NCBI RefSeq assembly: GCF_011075055.1
Contig: NC_058143.1
Location: 11,547,057 to 11,611,056 of the forward strand
Origin: Mangifera indica
Taxonomy: Eukaryota; Streptophyta; Magnoliopsida; Sapindales; Anacardiaceae
Reading direction: 5' to 3'
Length of the DNA: 64,000 nucleotides
Each line of letters starts with the position of its first letter. Position 1 is the first letter of the stretch. The position numbers and the translations under genes were made by a program. The notes beneath the pieces are model-generated. The model ran no database searches, had not been told where the DNA came from, and saw nothing but the letters and a program-made list of their open reading frames with translations. This document shows positions 11,109 to 23,299 of this stretch, piece after piece.

Positions 11109-13576
11109 ATGAGTAGAGGAAACGATGGCGGTAAAACTGCTTTGTACGTGCCTTATCAGGCAGCCCTGAACAACGATTGGAAATCTCTGAAGGACTTCTA
11201 CGAGAATAATGTTGGTTCGTTGTCAATTCCTGTAACGGCCTTCGGGGACAATGCCCTTCACTTGGCGGTGTTCAGCAAAAGTAAAGATCCGCTTCAATTT
11301 TTACTTGAAATTTCCGAAAAAGATCCTATGGTCAAGTATGTCTATTTACAAACAAATGACTGTTGGAACACACCTCTTCATGAGGCTGCGGCCAATGGGA
11401 ACCTGGAGGCCGTAGAGGCTTTGGTCAGACATCATCGGAGGCTCGCCGTGGAAGATATTGAAGATCCACTTGTAGAACTGCTCCATGAGGCTGTGAATTT
11501 GAATGGCGAAACCCCGCTTTTTATTGCTGCTGCATTTGGGAAAACAGAGGTGGTGAAGTTTTTAGCTGCAACATCATTAGAATCTCACAAAAGATTAATA
11601 TACCAAGAAGAAAAAGGAAGGACTGAAGAAGAATATTCTAAGCTTAAAAATATTCACCGCCAAAACCAACGCTTCATCGAGGTAGAGCCCAAACCTGAAG
11701 CCTCCAATGAGCAGCCTGGTGCCATGGAAGAAGAAACAATCAAAAAAGAGCCTGATACCTCCATTCTGCATGCTGCCATCAAAGGCTACCATTTTGGTCT
11801 CTGTCTCTACCCACCTAGTTTCTGTACTTTTGCTTTGAAATGAAATATATATTCAACTGATTTTTGATGCGCTTTCTTTTCAAATTTTCTCAGAAACGGC
11901 TCTATATTTACTGAATCTGGATGAATCGTTAGCAGAACTCAAGGACCGAGATGGCTGGACCTCTCTTCACCTACTAGCAACCATGCCCTCAGCTTTTAAA
12001 AGTGGATATCAATGGGGCGCATTAATCCAGAGAGTCATATATATCTGTAAGTATATTTTTTACCTTTCCATAATTCTATTAAAGATAATGTATGCATAAG
12101 GATATGTTAAAAGGACCTTTTGTATACATCTTATTCATTAATTCCTATAAGTTATAGGCCTTCCAATCGGTGATGATGATGAAAAAGCTACTACAAAAAT
12201 TTCCAAAGGTAAAAATTTTCTTTTGTTCGCTCAAGGGATATTCTACATAATTTCTCTCTTCATCACTTTTGCTCATTGAGCACCTTCTTTTCTCCTAAAC
12301 ACGGATAGGGTGGCTTAAATTACTGGGAAAAATCTGTGCACTAGTAAGGAGTAACATCTTGGAAGAAAAGAGAAAGCATAAACTTGCTCACAAACTAGCG
12401 AAGACACTGATAAAAAAAGATTCTTCTTGGGTAGACACCATTAATAGGCAAGTGTTCCCAGAGTCTCCATTTGATAAAGACCAGTCTTCAAAAGGAGATT
12501 ATGAGCCAATCCCGTTATTGCTGGCGACTGAAAAAGGAATAGTAGAAATTGTGAACAAGATACTAGAAGTATGTCCCCAGCTAGTTGAGCATTGCAATGA
12601 TCTGGGTCAGAACATACTGCATGTGGCAATTAAGCACCGTCAATATGAAATCTTCAATCATGTGAAAAATATGGAAATACCAATGACAAGGTTAGTCCGA
12701 AAGGTTGACGAAAATGGCTACACCATTTTACACCATGCTGCAGACATGGAGCCAGGGACTACAAAGCGTCACCCAGAAGGACCTGTATACCAACTCCAGG
12801 AAGAGATAAAGTGGTACAAAGTAAGCCCCCTAGCTCTTTCTTCTACAAGATTTTTACCTAATAAACGTGTTTATATGTAAGTTATGTTTCTATATATGCA
12901 GCGTGTAAAGGAGATCACGCCCGCCCACTACGCCAAGTTTTGCAGCAAGGACGTAAAGGAGACTTGCGAAGAGCTATTCAATTCGAAGCACAATAAACTA
13001 CTCGGGCAAGCACAGAATTGGATAAGAAGCACTTCTCAGTCTTGCTCTGCAGTGGCTGTTCTCGTTGCTACAGTGGTCTTTGCAGCTGCTTACACTGTGC
13101 CTGGAGGTTCTAATGAACAGGGGTATCCAATTTTCCTCAACAGCACTCTCTTCTTGCTTTTCACAGTCATGGACGTTATTGCTTTGGCCTGCTCCTTAAC
13201 CTCCGTTGTAATGTTCTTATCCATCCTTGCATCGCCTTATACGTATGATGAATTCCTCCACGAACTCCCTAGAAAACTCGCAATAGGCTTCTCCTTGCTC
13301 TTCATTTCATTGGCTACAACAATGATTGCATTCGCAGCAACATTATTGCTCATAGTTCGTTTGGAAAAGCCACATTGGGCCACCACTTTCATTTATACTG
13401 CTGCATTTCTTCCTGTCAGCATATTTGCACTCACGAGTTTTCCCATGTATGCTGCATTTGAGAAAACTTTGGTCAAGTTGCATCTTAGATTGTCTAAGAA
13501 TTGGCGTCACAAAGTCTCCACCGCCCAAGAAGTCAGCTTCCAGGCAGGGTTCCTTTGCAGACCAAGGAGCTCCTAA
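11109..13576 (+). CDS. Gene B: ankyrin-repeat/PGG-domain membrane protein, 5 coding exons
   Basis: Predicted exons are 11109-11796, 11894-12046, 12158-12208, 12309-12820 and 12902-13576, giving 2079 nt and 692 aa. All introns are GT-AG. Domain order matches gene A: N-terminal ankyrin repeats (NALHLAVFSKSKDPLQFLL, NTPLHEAAANGNLEAVEAL), charged linker, more repeats (DGWTSLHLLATMP, NILHVAIKHRQ), then the PGG motif (AAAYTVPGGSNEQGYP) and four hydrophobic helices. Exon 3 is 9 nt shorter than in A and D. The C-terminal tail differs: a 2-nt deletion after the KNWR codons shifts the frame, so the SPPPNKSASR-type tail becomes HKVSTAQEV... and ends 27 nt later than it otherwise would. Domain-level function is inferred from the ACD6/ITN1-like family. 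It lies tail-to-tail with the fibrillin relic at 14.2 kb. No disabling change is visible. Confidence 0.9.
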
Positions 13577-14189
13577 ACAAACCGAATAGCACAAAAAGCA
13601 GCTTGAGAACGATGGTCAATTGTCTGAGGAGAGTGTTAACGATAACAAGCCCAAGCTCCCAGTCTGAGATTTATATTAGTTGAGGCTGATAAGTGTATAA
13701 GATATTACAAACTAGTGTGACTCTGTTTTCCTTATTTTGGGTTTCATCAAGTCGAGTGAGTGTCAAATAAGAGAGTATTTTACTCTTATTCTGTTAAAAT
13801 TTTATGTCAAACAAGAGAATATTTTACTTCTTGCTCTAATAAAATTTTAGGCAAGTAGTATGTGTTTTTTAAGAATATAAATTTAAAATATTTAATGTAT
13901 TTTTATCATGTTTAATAACATGCTTATTTTCCAAGTACCGGTTGTCTCCATATATTAATTCATATCCTGTGACTAACTGAATTCAATATTAGAGGCTTGT
14001 ATAATTTCTCCATATAATACTACTTTTTATTCTCCGATAGAATAATTAATTACAGTGCCAAATTAGATGGTCATGTTTCTGAGTCATTCAAACCCATGTG
14101 TTACTCACAAATCTAAGAGAAGAGGATTGGTTTCCATCTAAGAGAACCAGAAAATTATGATAATATAAGTAATCTATTAGGCGGGCTCA

Positions 14190-16507
14190 TGGCGTTAGGA
14201 GAGAGCTTCCTTGATGAACACAAACACACTGCCTGCGTTTCCCCCGGAAATATGAAGCTCTTCATCCAGTTATGTTGTTAGTAACCAAGACTGCACATCG
14301 CTGTTAGAGATTGAGATGAAGCTGTATCTTGGACTGAAGTAAAAAAGCCTTTCAATGGGGAAAAGTCAATCTTTTGTCCCAGAAATTCGTCATTGTCAGG
14401 TAAAACCATAGAGTCTGATATCATTGTTAGGTAAAACTATGGAGTCTGATATCTGAGGAGTCTCGATGATGCCTTCTTCAAACTTCATCTAAACACAGAG
14501 AAATGAAATGGCCAATTAGAGATGAACCCAGACTTACATATGTGGACGCGAAACCTGCACACGCTTGGGACTTCATATTTGGCATTGGTACTAATGGAGG
14601 TTGCAGCCGATGGCCACACATATCCAAAGTCAGATTCTTAGATAGGGTTGGAGACAGAATCAAGCTTAACTAATCCAAACGCGATTGTCAGTTTGACTGG
14701 AATGGCTCAAAACAAGCATAGTTTTGGTGAGTTTTGAATGTAACGATTGATTTTGTACTCGAACTTAAAAGGCGTTCAGCTCACTAAATTCACAAGCTTA
14801 GCAGAGTTTGATTCAGCTACAACTGAAGAGTTCTAGTCCATTTTGACTCAGCTACAATACTATTGCAGTTGGATTTGAGCTCAGTTCCTTTAAATTGAAC
14901 CAAACTCCAAACTAATTTAAAATAAACTTGACTTGAATCCATCTCCTCACAAGGGGAATATCCGGGTATGATCAAGGACCAGTTTATATTGTTTCGAATC
15001 CCAAAAAATCATCTGTTGATTGACCAACAAAACTCAAACTAAACTACAAAACAATTTAACTTTATATTTTATGAGCCAAAAGACTTATTCCCACCTAAGG
15101 TATAGCGAAAACTCAAAGTAATCTCTACTACTTTCGAAAACTCAAATACTTGCTCATACGTTAATTTTAAAAACTAATTATTTTCCCCCAGTTTATTTAA
15201 ACAAACAAAAATTAATTTCTTTTTCCCCTCTAATTTTAAAAACTAACCATTTTCCCCTAACTCAAACTTTGAAACATTGTATTTACACCCCCAAAAACTT
15301 TATTCCATCTTTCCGGTGGTCGTACTTCTTAGCATTCCTCTTTGGCGGCATCTCCTCTCCCTCCATGGTGATTTCCCAGAGTGGAAACCAGTGAAAATCT
15401 GACTAAAATTAACAGATTTTCTCGCATGGATTTGTGCAATGCAACACTGTCCAATTGATTTGTGCGTCGGGAATGAACAGATAGTCTCACGGATCTGTGC
15501 AATTTTTGGATAGATCTGTGTGAGAAAATCTGGCCATTTCGGCCATATTTTTGGTGGTTTCACATCAAGAAACCACCAAGGAGGGAGGAGAGATGCAGTT
15601 AGAGAGAAACTTCAGAAAGAATAGTGGCCGGAAAGATAGAATGAAGTTTATGAGATGTAAATACAATGTTTCAAAGTTTGAGTTAGAGAGAAATGATTAG
15701 TTTTAAAACTAAGGGAAAAAAAGAAGTAATTTTTCTTTGTTTAAATAAAAATTTTTAAATGATGATTTTATCATCGACTATAATAGCTAAAACTAACGGG
15801 TGAGTGAATATTTAGGTTTTTAAAAATTAACAAAAGTCACTTTGAATTTTCACTATACCTTAGGAATAAGTCGTTTGGTCTATTTTATCCGAATCACTCA
15901 ATCTTGACTACCCAGTTTCAAATATGATATATCATTCTAAATAAATCAAAGCTTCAAATCAACTCAAGCACTAGCAAGCCATAAAAATACCCAATTTTTA
16001 AATCAACCAAATTCAATCCCTTCACCATAATTTTCCCACAAACCATAAAAGCGAAACAAGCACTTACGCAAGAATCTATTTGCTGTTAAGCAAAGTTAAC
16101 GCCTCAGTTAGTGCGGGAGTCGGATTCTTAGCTTCAAGATGTCTAATAAGCTCAACGATCTCCGTTCTCGTTTCGCTAGTCGTTGTCAACCCGCGATCGG
16201 TCCCATAGAACGAATCAATTAACGCCTTCTTCAAGTTTTCAATCTCCGTCATTTCTACGGGCTTCTCCTCCTCTGTCACGGCCACGGCGGCACCTTCGTC
16301 CTCCTTATCGGGATAACATTCGTCATAGTCCACGGCCCGAGCCACGAACACTGGCCTTGCGCTCAGCTACTTCTCAGTGATTCTCTGCGAAATTTTGACC
16401 GAGTTTAGAGGAAGAATCAAAGGCTTCACAGTAGTGAGATGCTGATGAGGTGCCGTTAAAGAAACGGTTTTGCATGGGAATTGAGTGAGTTGAGAGAGTG
16501 AAGCCAT
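14190..16507 (-). pseudogene. Fibrillin relic with exon 1 and C-terminal exons
   Basis: Exon 1 reads from ATG 16507 down to a donor at 16068 (GC|GTAAGTG): a Ser/Thr-rich transit-peptide-like start (MASLSQLTQFPCKTVSL) and fibrillin N-terminus ([35 protein letters not shown]). An in-frame TAG interrupts after ISQRITEK, and a second TAG replaces the Trp of the family NSKWILA motif. C-terminal exons at 14190-14640 keep AKYEV and SWLLTTY-like remnants with frame changes. A Mutator-like MITE (15074-15880) sits in the intron. The middle of the domain (between WILA and the ATTS region) was not found. Introns are retained, so this is a duplicated rather than processed pseudogene. Confidence 0.85.
15074..15880. 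mobile_element. Mutator-like MITE in fibrillin relic intron
   Basis: Inverted ends AGCCAAAAGACTTATTCCCA and GGAATAAGTCGTTTGGTC, target duplication TATTTTATG/TATTTTATC (15065-15073, 15881-15889). The empty site is present in the paralogue at about 46060. Confidence 0.8.
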
Positions 16508-17103
16508 TGACTCTTCAGTTTGTTGATTACAATGAAAAGTCTGTAATCTCCTTTCATAAGTTTTCCATACCTGTTTTTCTAGGTAACATATGTCAACACC
16601 CAATTGACAGATTAATCATCATCCCAGACATGGTGGACGGTTGTAACTGTTGATGGTCACCAAAAGGGAAAGAAAGATGAAAAGATTGTGAGAAATGGAC
16701 AAAAGCGTGGAACCGTGGAAGTGGTATAAATATGGAGGCGGATGAAAGGAAACTTTCTTTCATTTTTTTTTTTATATAAATGCTTGAATTTCCATCTCCA
16801 ACTTTCTTTGAATTTTTTTTCTAGTCGAAGATGACAATTCAAAGAGTCAAGAAAGGAGAAATCAAGCATTTAAAAAAAAAAATTGACAGAAAGTTCAATG
16901 TTTGTGAGATGGATTTACGTGTTTTGAGCTGTAATTGAGTATTTGGGAATCATCCTTTGAATAACGGTAAATCAGTAATTTAATTTGAAAACTAACAGAA
17001 GGTATTAACATATATGAGCGATAAGTAGGTATTTGGGTTTTTAAACTTAACAGGTGGACATTGTCATTTCAGCAAACCTTGGGTGGGACATTATCCTTTC
17101 GCC

Positions 17104-17781
17104 TAAGCCAAAAAGATATTCCCACCCAAGGTTTAGCATTACTCTAAACTTCATTCCCTAATTTTCAAAACTTTAAATATTTACTCATTTATTAAATTTT
17201 ACTATTATTATTAGGGATAAAATCATTTAACTAAAAATATTTAAAAAACTAAAATTTTATTACATTTTCTCCTTTAATTTAAAAATTTAATAATTTTTCT
17301 CTACCCAAAGTTACAAAAATGTCAATTTCCCCTATAGAGTTTTTTTTTCCTTCTCTCGAATGATCATTCGTCATCTTTGATTGTTGACTCTCTCCCTTCT
17401 AATCACTCTTCCTTTTCTTTCTGACCATCTTTATCTTCTACAAAGACAGTTAGAGAGGGAAGAGAGAATAACTGGGAGAGAGAAAACCAATAATCAGAGA
17501 CAATGAATGGTTATCAAAGATAAAGATTTAGAACTAAAGGGATGAACTAAACTTTTTTAAAAAGCTGGGGGCGGTTGATACGTAAAAAAGATAAGAGCTT
17601 GCAAACCTTAACTTGGGGGAGGGAAGAAAGTCAATTTTTAAATTTGAAAAATAAGAGATTGAAAGACATGATTTTGAATTTTACACAAAACCTTGGAGGC
17701 AATAAATAGATAAATTTTTAAAAATTAAGAGGTATTATTTTGAATTTACACAAAACCTTGGAGGGAATAAGTCTTTTGGCC
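17104..17781. mobile_element. Mutator-like MITE abutting the end of another
   Basis: Left end AAGCCAAAAAGATATTCCCA, right end GGGAATAAGTCTTTTGGCC at 17781. The left edge abuts a second element's right end (CCTTGGGTGGGACATTATCC at 17078-17097), so no clean target duplication is visible. Paralogous to 46787-47655. Confidence 0.65.
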
Positions 17782-18044
17782 TTTGAAATATCCCAATGTT
17801 GTCTGGATGAAACTTTGGGACAAGGACTTTGTCCTTGGATTCAATGGTTTTGTTTCGTGAGATTGTGAGGGCAGTATCGAGTTTAGAAGGTTGGTGTCGA
17901 AATGAGTTGGGTTATTGACACGTGGATGTTAAATCGAGATTTGAGGTAAAGAACAATTTGTATCTTATTCAGAATTAGTTGGTAATGTAACAACACAATC
18001 ATGTTGCTTTTGTGATAAAAAATTAAGGTCTAGAATTTCTTTTC
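17782..18044. other. Flank shared with 47656-47930
   Basis: CCCAATGTTGTCTGGATGAA... to the AATTAAGGTCTAGAATTTCT stretch recurs downstream of both fibrillin relics. No coding sequence. Confidence 0.5.
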
Positions 18045-18289
18045 TGATCGGTAGCCATAGAAGAGTCCTCTTATGATCCGAGAGAAGAATTTAAAGCTTC
18101 CATGGTTGAAAAGATATTGGCAAACCGGATTGAAGAAGCCAAATATCTTTGAAGGTTGTTGAATTATTATATGTCTGTGAATTCCGAGCATCATGGGATT
18201 TTACTTGAGGTTTCTTATGGCGTTTGTACTAGTTTGTCTTGTAAATGCCATTGAGATTATTTTTAAAATTAATTTAGAAACTATAGCCC
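18045..18289 (+). pseudogene. OVATE-family protein relic (C-terminal domain)
   Basis: Encodes AIEESSYDPREEFKASMVEK then ILANRIEEAKYL, an in-frame [12 protein letters not shown] and HHGILLEVSYGVCTSL, ending TGA. This is the OVATE domain of a transcriptional repressor family. The same stop (KYL/F then TGA) is in the copy at 49.1 kb. N-terminal sequence is missing. Confidence 0.8.
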
Positions 18290-18439
18290 TATTTTTCAAT
18301 AAGCATGCATGCTTGCAAAAATATTATTACCAATTTTGTAATTATAACCCAAAGAATGACCTTATATATACTTTCAATTATATTATACTAACTAGTTTGT
18401 TATTTTTTATAATTAGATTAGATTACCACTTCGTCTATA

Positions 18440-19140
18440 AGTTACGATGCACATGGATTTCAAACTTGTAATAGTTAAGATAAGAATTTTAATATATAAA
18501 AACATTATTCATGTATCCCATCAATAACCACTTTTGAAGCATGCTTTACTTATGGGTTTGTGTTCACTTTCTCCTTGATATGAAGAATAAGTTATAATAC
18601 GTTTCCCAATGACTATGTGTCAATCCACAAATTTCAAAACCTGTAAACAGTTAAGATATGAATTTTAATAAATAAACACATTATTCATATACCTAATTGG
18701 TATTTACTTTTGAAAGCATGCTTTACTTATAGGTTTGTGTTCACTGTCTCACTAGCATGGAGAATAAGTTATGTTGCACTTTCCAATGAATATATGCCGA
18801 TGTGCACAAGTCCAAAAGTCGCAAGTGGTTAAGATAAGAATCTTTACATATAAACACATTATTCCTATGCCCCATTGGTATCCACCTTTGAAAGAATGTT
18901 TTACTTATGGATTTGTGTTTACTATCTCACAGACGTGAAGAACAAATTATTATTAACGCCTTTTCCATAGGTCCCAAACTTGTAAGTTGTTAAGATAAGA
19001 ACCATAATATATAAACACATATTCATAAACACATTATTCATTTGCCCATCAGTGTCCACTTTTGAAAGCATCCTTTACTTATTGTTAGGTTTGTGTTCAC
19101 TGTCTTATATACATGTTTATAAAGTATTTTTCAATGAATA
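18440..19140. repeat. Degenerate tandem repeat, about 160-180 bp unit
   Basis: Four successive units marked by GTTAAGATAAGAATTTTAAT starts (about 18472, 18647, 18825, 18987), ACACATTATTCAT and GCTTTACTTATAGGTTTGTG. Single or paired units recur at about 22540, 34720, 35240, 37740, 38830, 51850, 52410 and 54730. Confidence 0.7.
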
Positions 19141-19593
19141 TGTGTCATTTAGTTTTAATACTTATTGTTGGGATTGACAATCAAGGGACTAATAGTATCA
19201 TTTAAGAAGACATGCGAAATGACTCTGATATCATTGTTAACATTCATATTTAATAAATCAACCCATTATTGAGATATTGTCCGTTATGGATACACAATCC
19301 ATTGCTTTTGAACATATGCATAGTGTTTTTCTTTAACAATTTAGGATCCCATAGACTACTAAGCTAGTCTTGTCTTAGCAAGACTACGTATTGTGGATGC
19401 TCATACATACTCGATATATCTCTCATATTTTACCTATATGAGATTTGTCTTGAGATGTTATAAAGTAGCCCAATTTTTGGTATATCCAATTATTGGTTTA
19501 TTTCTAATTCGTTTGATTATAAATTATTAATAATCTTTTATGTTTATTAAACTTTCACAATAGTAAAAATAAGAATGAACTTTATCTTTATTG

Positions 19594-20585
19594 CAAGGTT
19601 TTGAAAACCAGACGGACCGGCCGGTTCACTCGGTTGAACCAGATACCAACTGCAAGTTTGGTCCATTTTACTTTATAAACTGGGTTAATTATTGATTCAA
19701 TCAAACTTGGTCAAAATTGACGAATTGGTGGAAACCCGCAGAACTAGGTTTAACCAATTTGCATTTAATATACATTTTTGTCAACGTGATTGCGAGCCCT
19801 AACTTGTAAAGCTTATCCCCCTTTTCATATTTTGCGCATTTTGGAACAGAGGCAGCGGCTTCAGTTCTTCATCTTTCAGTTCTTGTAAAACTTACCCCCA
19901 TTTAAAACAAAGGCAGCAGCTTCAGTTCAATTTGGGACAAAGGCAACGTGATTGTCTGCCAATGGAGATCTTGCCCCGTAATGCAACTGCACCTGCCCCT
20001 TGTTGCAGAGAGATGTCAAATAGCCCAAATTGTACAATTTAAAATTGGGAAGTAAGCTGAGTTGTCTCTGCTGCTTTGTTATAGAAACACTCAATTTTGA
20101 AAATTCCTAGCAACATATATAGTTCTATAGAATGCCACACTTCTAAGATCCCATCTTTTATTCTCATCATTAAACTGAGGCCCCCATCCATGATAATACT
20201 TCAAGCATACATCATAAGTGTTATATAGTTTTTTTTTTTTTTAATATAAAGAGTGGTTGGAGCATCCATGTGCGAATTATTTGATTAAGATATTTTAAAT
20301 TGTTTTGTTGTTTTTTTTTCTGTTTAGGTTTTTTAAAATGAATTGAAATTTATGTTTTAAAGAAGCAAATATATCTTGTTCTTGTTGATGATGGTACATA
20401 TTTGTTTTTAATGAATTCATATGGATTATGTTTAAAACATGTACTAAATTATTGATATTATTTAATAAATTTATTATAATTTGATAATAGGTTAAACTAG
20501 TCGAACCAGCCGGTCAAACTAGTCGGTCGAACTATGAATTAGTAAAATAATCAGTTCAATCACTGGTCTGGTTTTAAAGACCTTG
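19594..20585. mobile_element. hAT-like non-autonomous element, second copy
   Basis: Ends CAAGGTTTTGAAAACCAGAC and GGTCTGGTTTTAAAGACCTTG (last 20 considered); 8-bp duplication CTTTATTG (19586-19593) / CTTTATTA (20586-20593). Contains CCGGTTCACTCGGTTGAACC-type palindromic ends. No coding capacity seen. Confidence 0.8.
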
Positions 20586-20746
20586 CTTTATTATATTCTC
20601 ACTACTAGTATCAATGGGCTTTATCAATTATCTAAGCCAGGTAACGATACTTAGCATCATCAAGCAATGTGGAATGCTTATATATATCCAAAATCTCTCT
20701 CATACTTTACTAATATGAGATTTGACTTGAGATATTAATTACAACG

Positions 20747-20915
20747 CCAATATAACTATGCATACATATTTTGAGAATACAAAAATAATACACAAATGAT
20801 ATATTATTATATGATTAAATAATTTTAAATTAAAAAAATAACATTCAAATAGATGATTACACATAATTTAAGTATCTATTTTGTATATTCAAAGCATATA
20901 CACATAGTATTACTC
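20747..20915. mobile_element. 169-bp MITE, diverged member of the 181-bp family
   Basis: Perfect 9-bp duplication ATTACAACG (20738-20746, 20916-20924) flanks a sequence with CTATGCATACATATTTTGAG and, inverted, TATACACATAG at the other end. The unduplicated site is seen in similar flanking repeats (GTTACAACATAACC). Confidence 0.75.
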
Positions 20916-21107
20916 ATTACAACGTAACCCAATTTTGAGAATGATCAATCATCTGTTTATTTTTATTATATATACTTTCATCATAGTAAAATTAGAATGA
21001 TCTTTATTTTTATTATATTCTTACTACTAGTATAAATAAGCTTCATCAATTATTTAAGCATAGTAATGATACTTTTCATCTTCATTTACAAGGACAAAAT
21101 CAGTCTC

Positions 21108-21270
21108 TATATATCAAAGCACACAACATAGAACTTATCATATTTCAGAGAATACAAAACATGGTTACTATTTTATTAACTTTAAGTTTGATTAAGATCT
21201 TTCTTTAGCCCATGAAGAATCTCACTCATAGGGGCATTTAAGTGAGCTCGCAAAACTCTCCACTTCTAGT
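21108..21270 (+). promoter_or_regulatory. Array promoter upstream of pseudogene C
   Basis: CTCTATATATCAAAGCACAC at about 21106-21125 matches the array promoter type and is followed by the leader (CATGAAGAATCTCACTCAT...CTCCACTTCTAG). Leader-intron homology reaches about 21975, then a 0.95-kb block (21975-22900) interrupts before intron homology resumes. Confidence 0.5.
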
Positions 21271-21796
21271 TATTTGTATTAGTAAATTATTAATATTTTA
21301 TCAATCCTTTTTTATAAATATATCGGACTATACCAAATTTTATTTTTATTTTTTAATAAAAGAAACCAAACACTTATATTTTTCTATTAAAAGAATTTAA
21401 CTTTTAAATTTTTCTATATAAAAGACTAAATTTTCAGTATTTTTTATTGAAGATACCAAACAAATACTATTAATATTTTTTGTTCAATAGAAAAATCTAA
21501 AAGTTTAATTTAGAAAAAATTAAAAATTCAGTTTCTTCAATAAATTTTTTTTTTTAACGTTAAAACTTTAAAAGACAAGGTAGCTAGGTCAGTGAGGGCT
21601 AATGATCCTGTTTTTCAATCTAACTTATTATATATTTATAGAATAACATCACTTAGAGGTATCCAATAATGATATACTGAACATTGTTTTTTTGTTCTAT
21701 TGAAAAGACTAAATTTTCAAAGTTTACCATATAAATTATCAAACTTTCAAATTTTAATATTAAAATGACTAGACACCTCAAATACAATATAGTACT

Positions 21797-21928
21797 TGTA
21801 TACAATGCTAAAATTCTTTTGTCTGAGACAAAATTTTAATTATCTCTATAGTTATTTAATTTTGCTATAGTTTTGTAAACATTGTATTTGTATACAATGC
21901 TAAAATTCTTTTGTCTGAGACAAAATTT
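21797..21928. repeat. Short direct duplication in leader intron of C
   Basis: TGTATACAATGCTAAAATTC followed by TTTTGTCTGAGACAAAATTT occurs twice, about 91 bp apart. Confidence 0.65.
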
Positions 21929-21974
21929 AAAGTTATTTTTTTAAGCTCAGCAAATCTTTCATTAATTATTTTTT

Positions 21975-22900
21975 GAAATAATTTTGGCCTTCTGTTAAAT
22001 TAGTTTACTTTAGCTTCGACTACTTCAACTGAAGCAAGTAGCCAGAATAGAACTGTATCCTCTATACATAAGGCATGCATGTGAAGCCAACCGAGCAAAA
22101 TTTTCTAATCTGTCACTCTATAGCATGAAATTTTAATCAGAAGGCTTCATGGACTCCATGTTTTTTTTTTAAAATTTTTTTGTTCACGGACTCCATGTTA
22201 CTTTCCATATTAACCCGCCTTTGAAAAAAAATGCCACCTAATGATAATCAATTAACAATAAAAATATTCCCTATTTGGCTTCCAATCTTCTTCCTCCAAC
22301 CTTATCTAATCTCTTGAAGATATGTGCTTATGCTTTTAAGCTCAAAGACATAATCATGTTTGAACTGACCCACTTGCCAAATTTTATCAATCATGTATCA
22401 TCTTGTATCATATTTTCATGACCTTTTATCTTATATATACTTTCAATCATATTATATTGATATTGTTTCATTATTATTTTTTTATAAATAGAATCAGTGG
22501 CCACTTTGTCTATAAAACATGACGCATAAGGATCCTTAATACACAAACATATTATTCATTTACCACATTTGCTTTATTTATAGGTTTGTGTTTACTGTTT
22601 CACATATATGAAGAACAATTATAACATTTTTCCTAATGACTATACGTTATTTAGCTTTATTTTTATAAGAGACTAAGCATATCAACCGATTTAATATTAA
22701 AATATTGTATGCTTAAACACATAATTTATCACAGTTTAACTTTTAAACTTGATAATCCAAAATATATTAACATTTTGATAGTTTAAGCGCTAACAAATTA
22801 ATAAACTAGTTTTGTTTTTATCATCTTTAAGCTATGTAAAATGCTCATACATATTCAACATATTTTCTGTATTTTGTCAATGTGAGATATCTCTTAGGGG
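21975..22900. other. Inserted block in the leader region of pseudogene C
   Basis: Matches 33580-35050 in parts (AATCTGTCACTCTATAGCAT; CTTCCAATCTTCTTCCTCCA; GCTTTTAAGCTC). It is the segment that in the other copy carries the OVATE relic, here without it. Non-coding. Confidence 0.55.
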
Positions 22901-23299
22901 GTGTTTGGTTTGGACAATGTAAAAAGGTGCACATTGGTATGCTTTTTCTTTTCAAACATTAAAGCACATTGGTATCTTTTTTATATAACATCACTTTTAA
23001 GGTATTTAAATATGAGATATTAGATGGCTTTTGTTTTTTTTTTTTTTAATTATTAAAAAGACTAGAATTTCAAAATGTTCTATTAAAATAATCAAAATTT
23101 ATTTATTTTAATTAAAACTAACCACTTGAATATAAATTTAATTTTGTTTAAGTTTTGATAATCCAATTAAATATATAAATAATATCACATCATTTGAATA
23201 CTCAAAATTGAATATATAGACCATGTTCTTTCTTGTTTCTAAAACAAATTTTAAAGAAAATTTTTAATCTCAACCAAGCTTCTATTATTATTATGTTTT

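Noticed and set aside
15300..15563. 87-aa - strand open frame
   Set aside because: Falls within the Mutator-like MITE 15074-15880; no domain recognised.
18193..18471. 92-aa open frame with hydrophobic stretch
   Set aside because: It is an out-of-frame reading of the OVATE relic and its AT-rich 3' flank.
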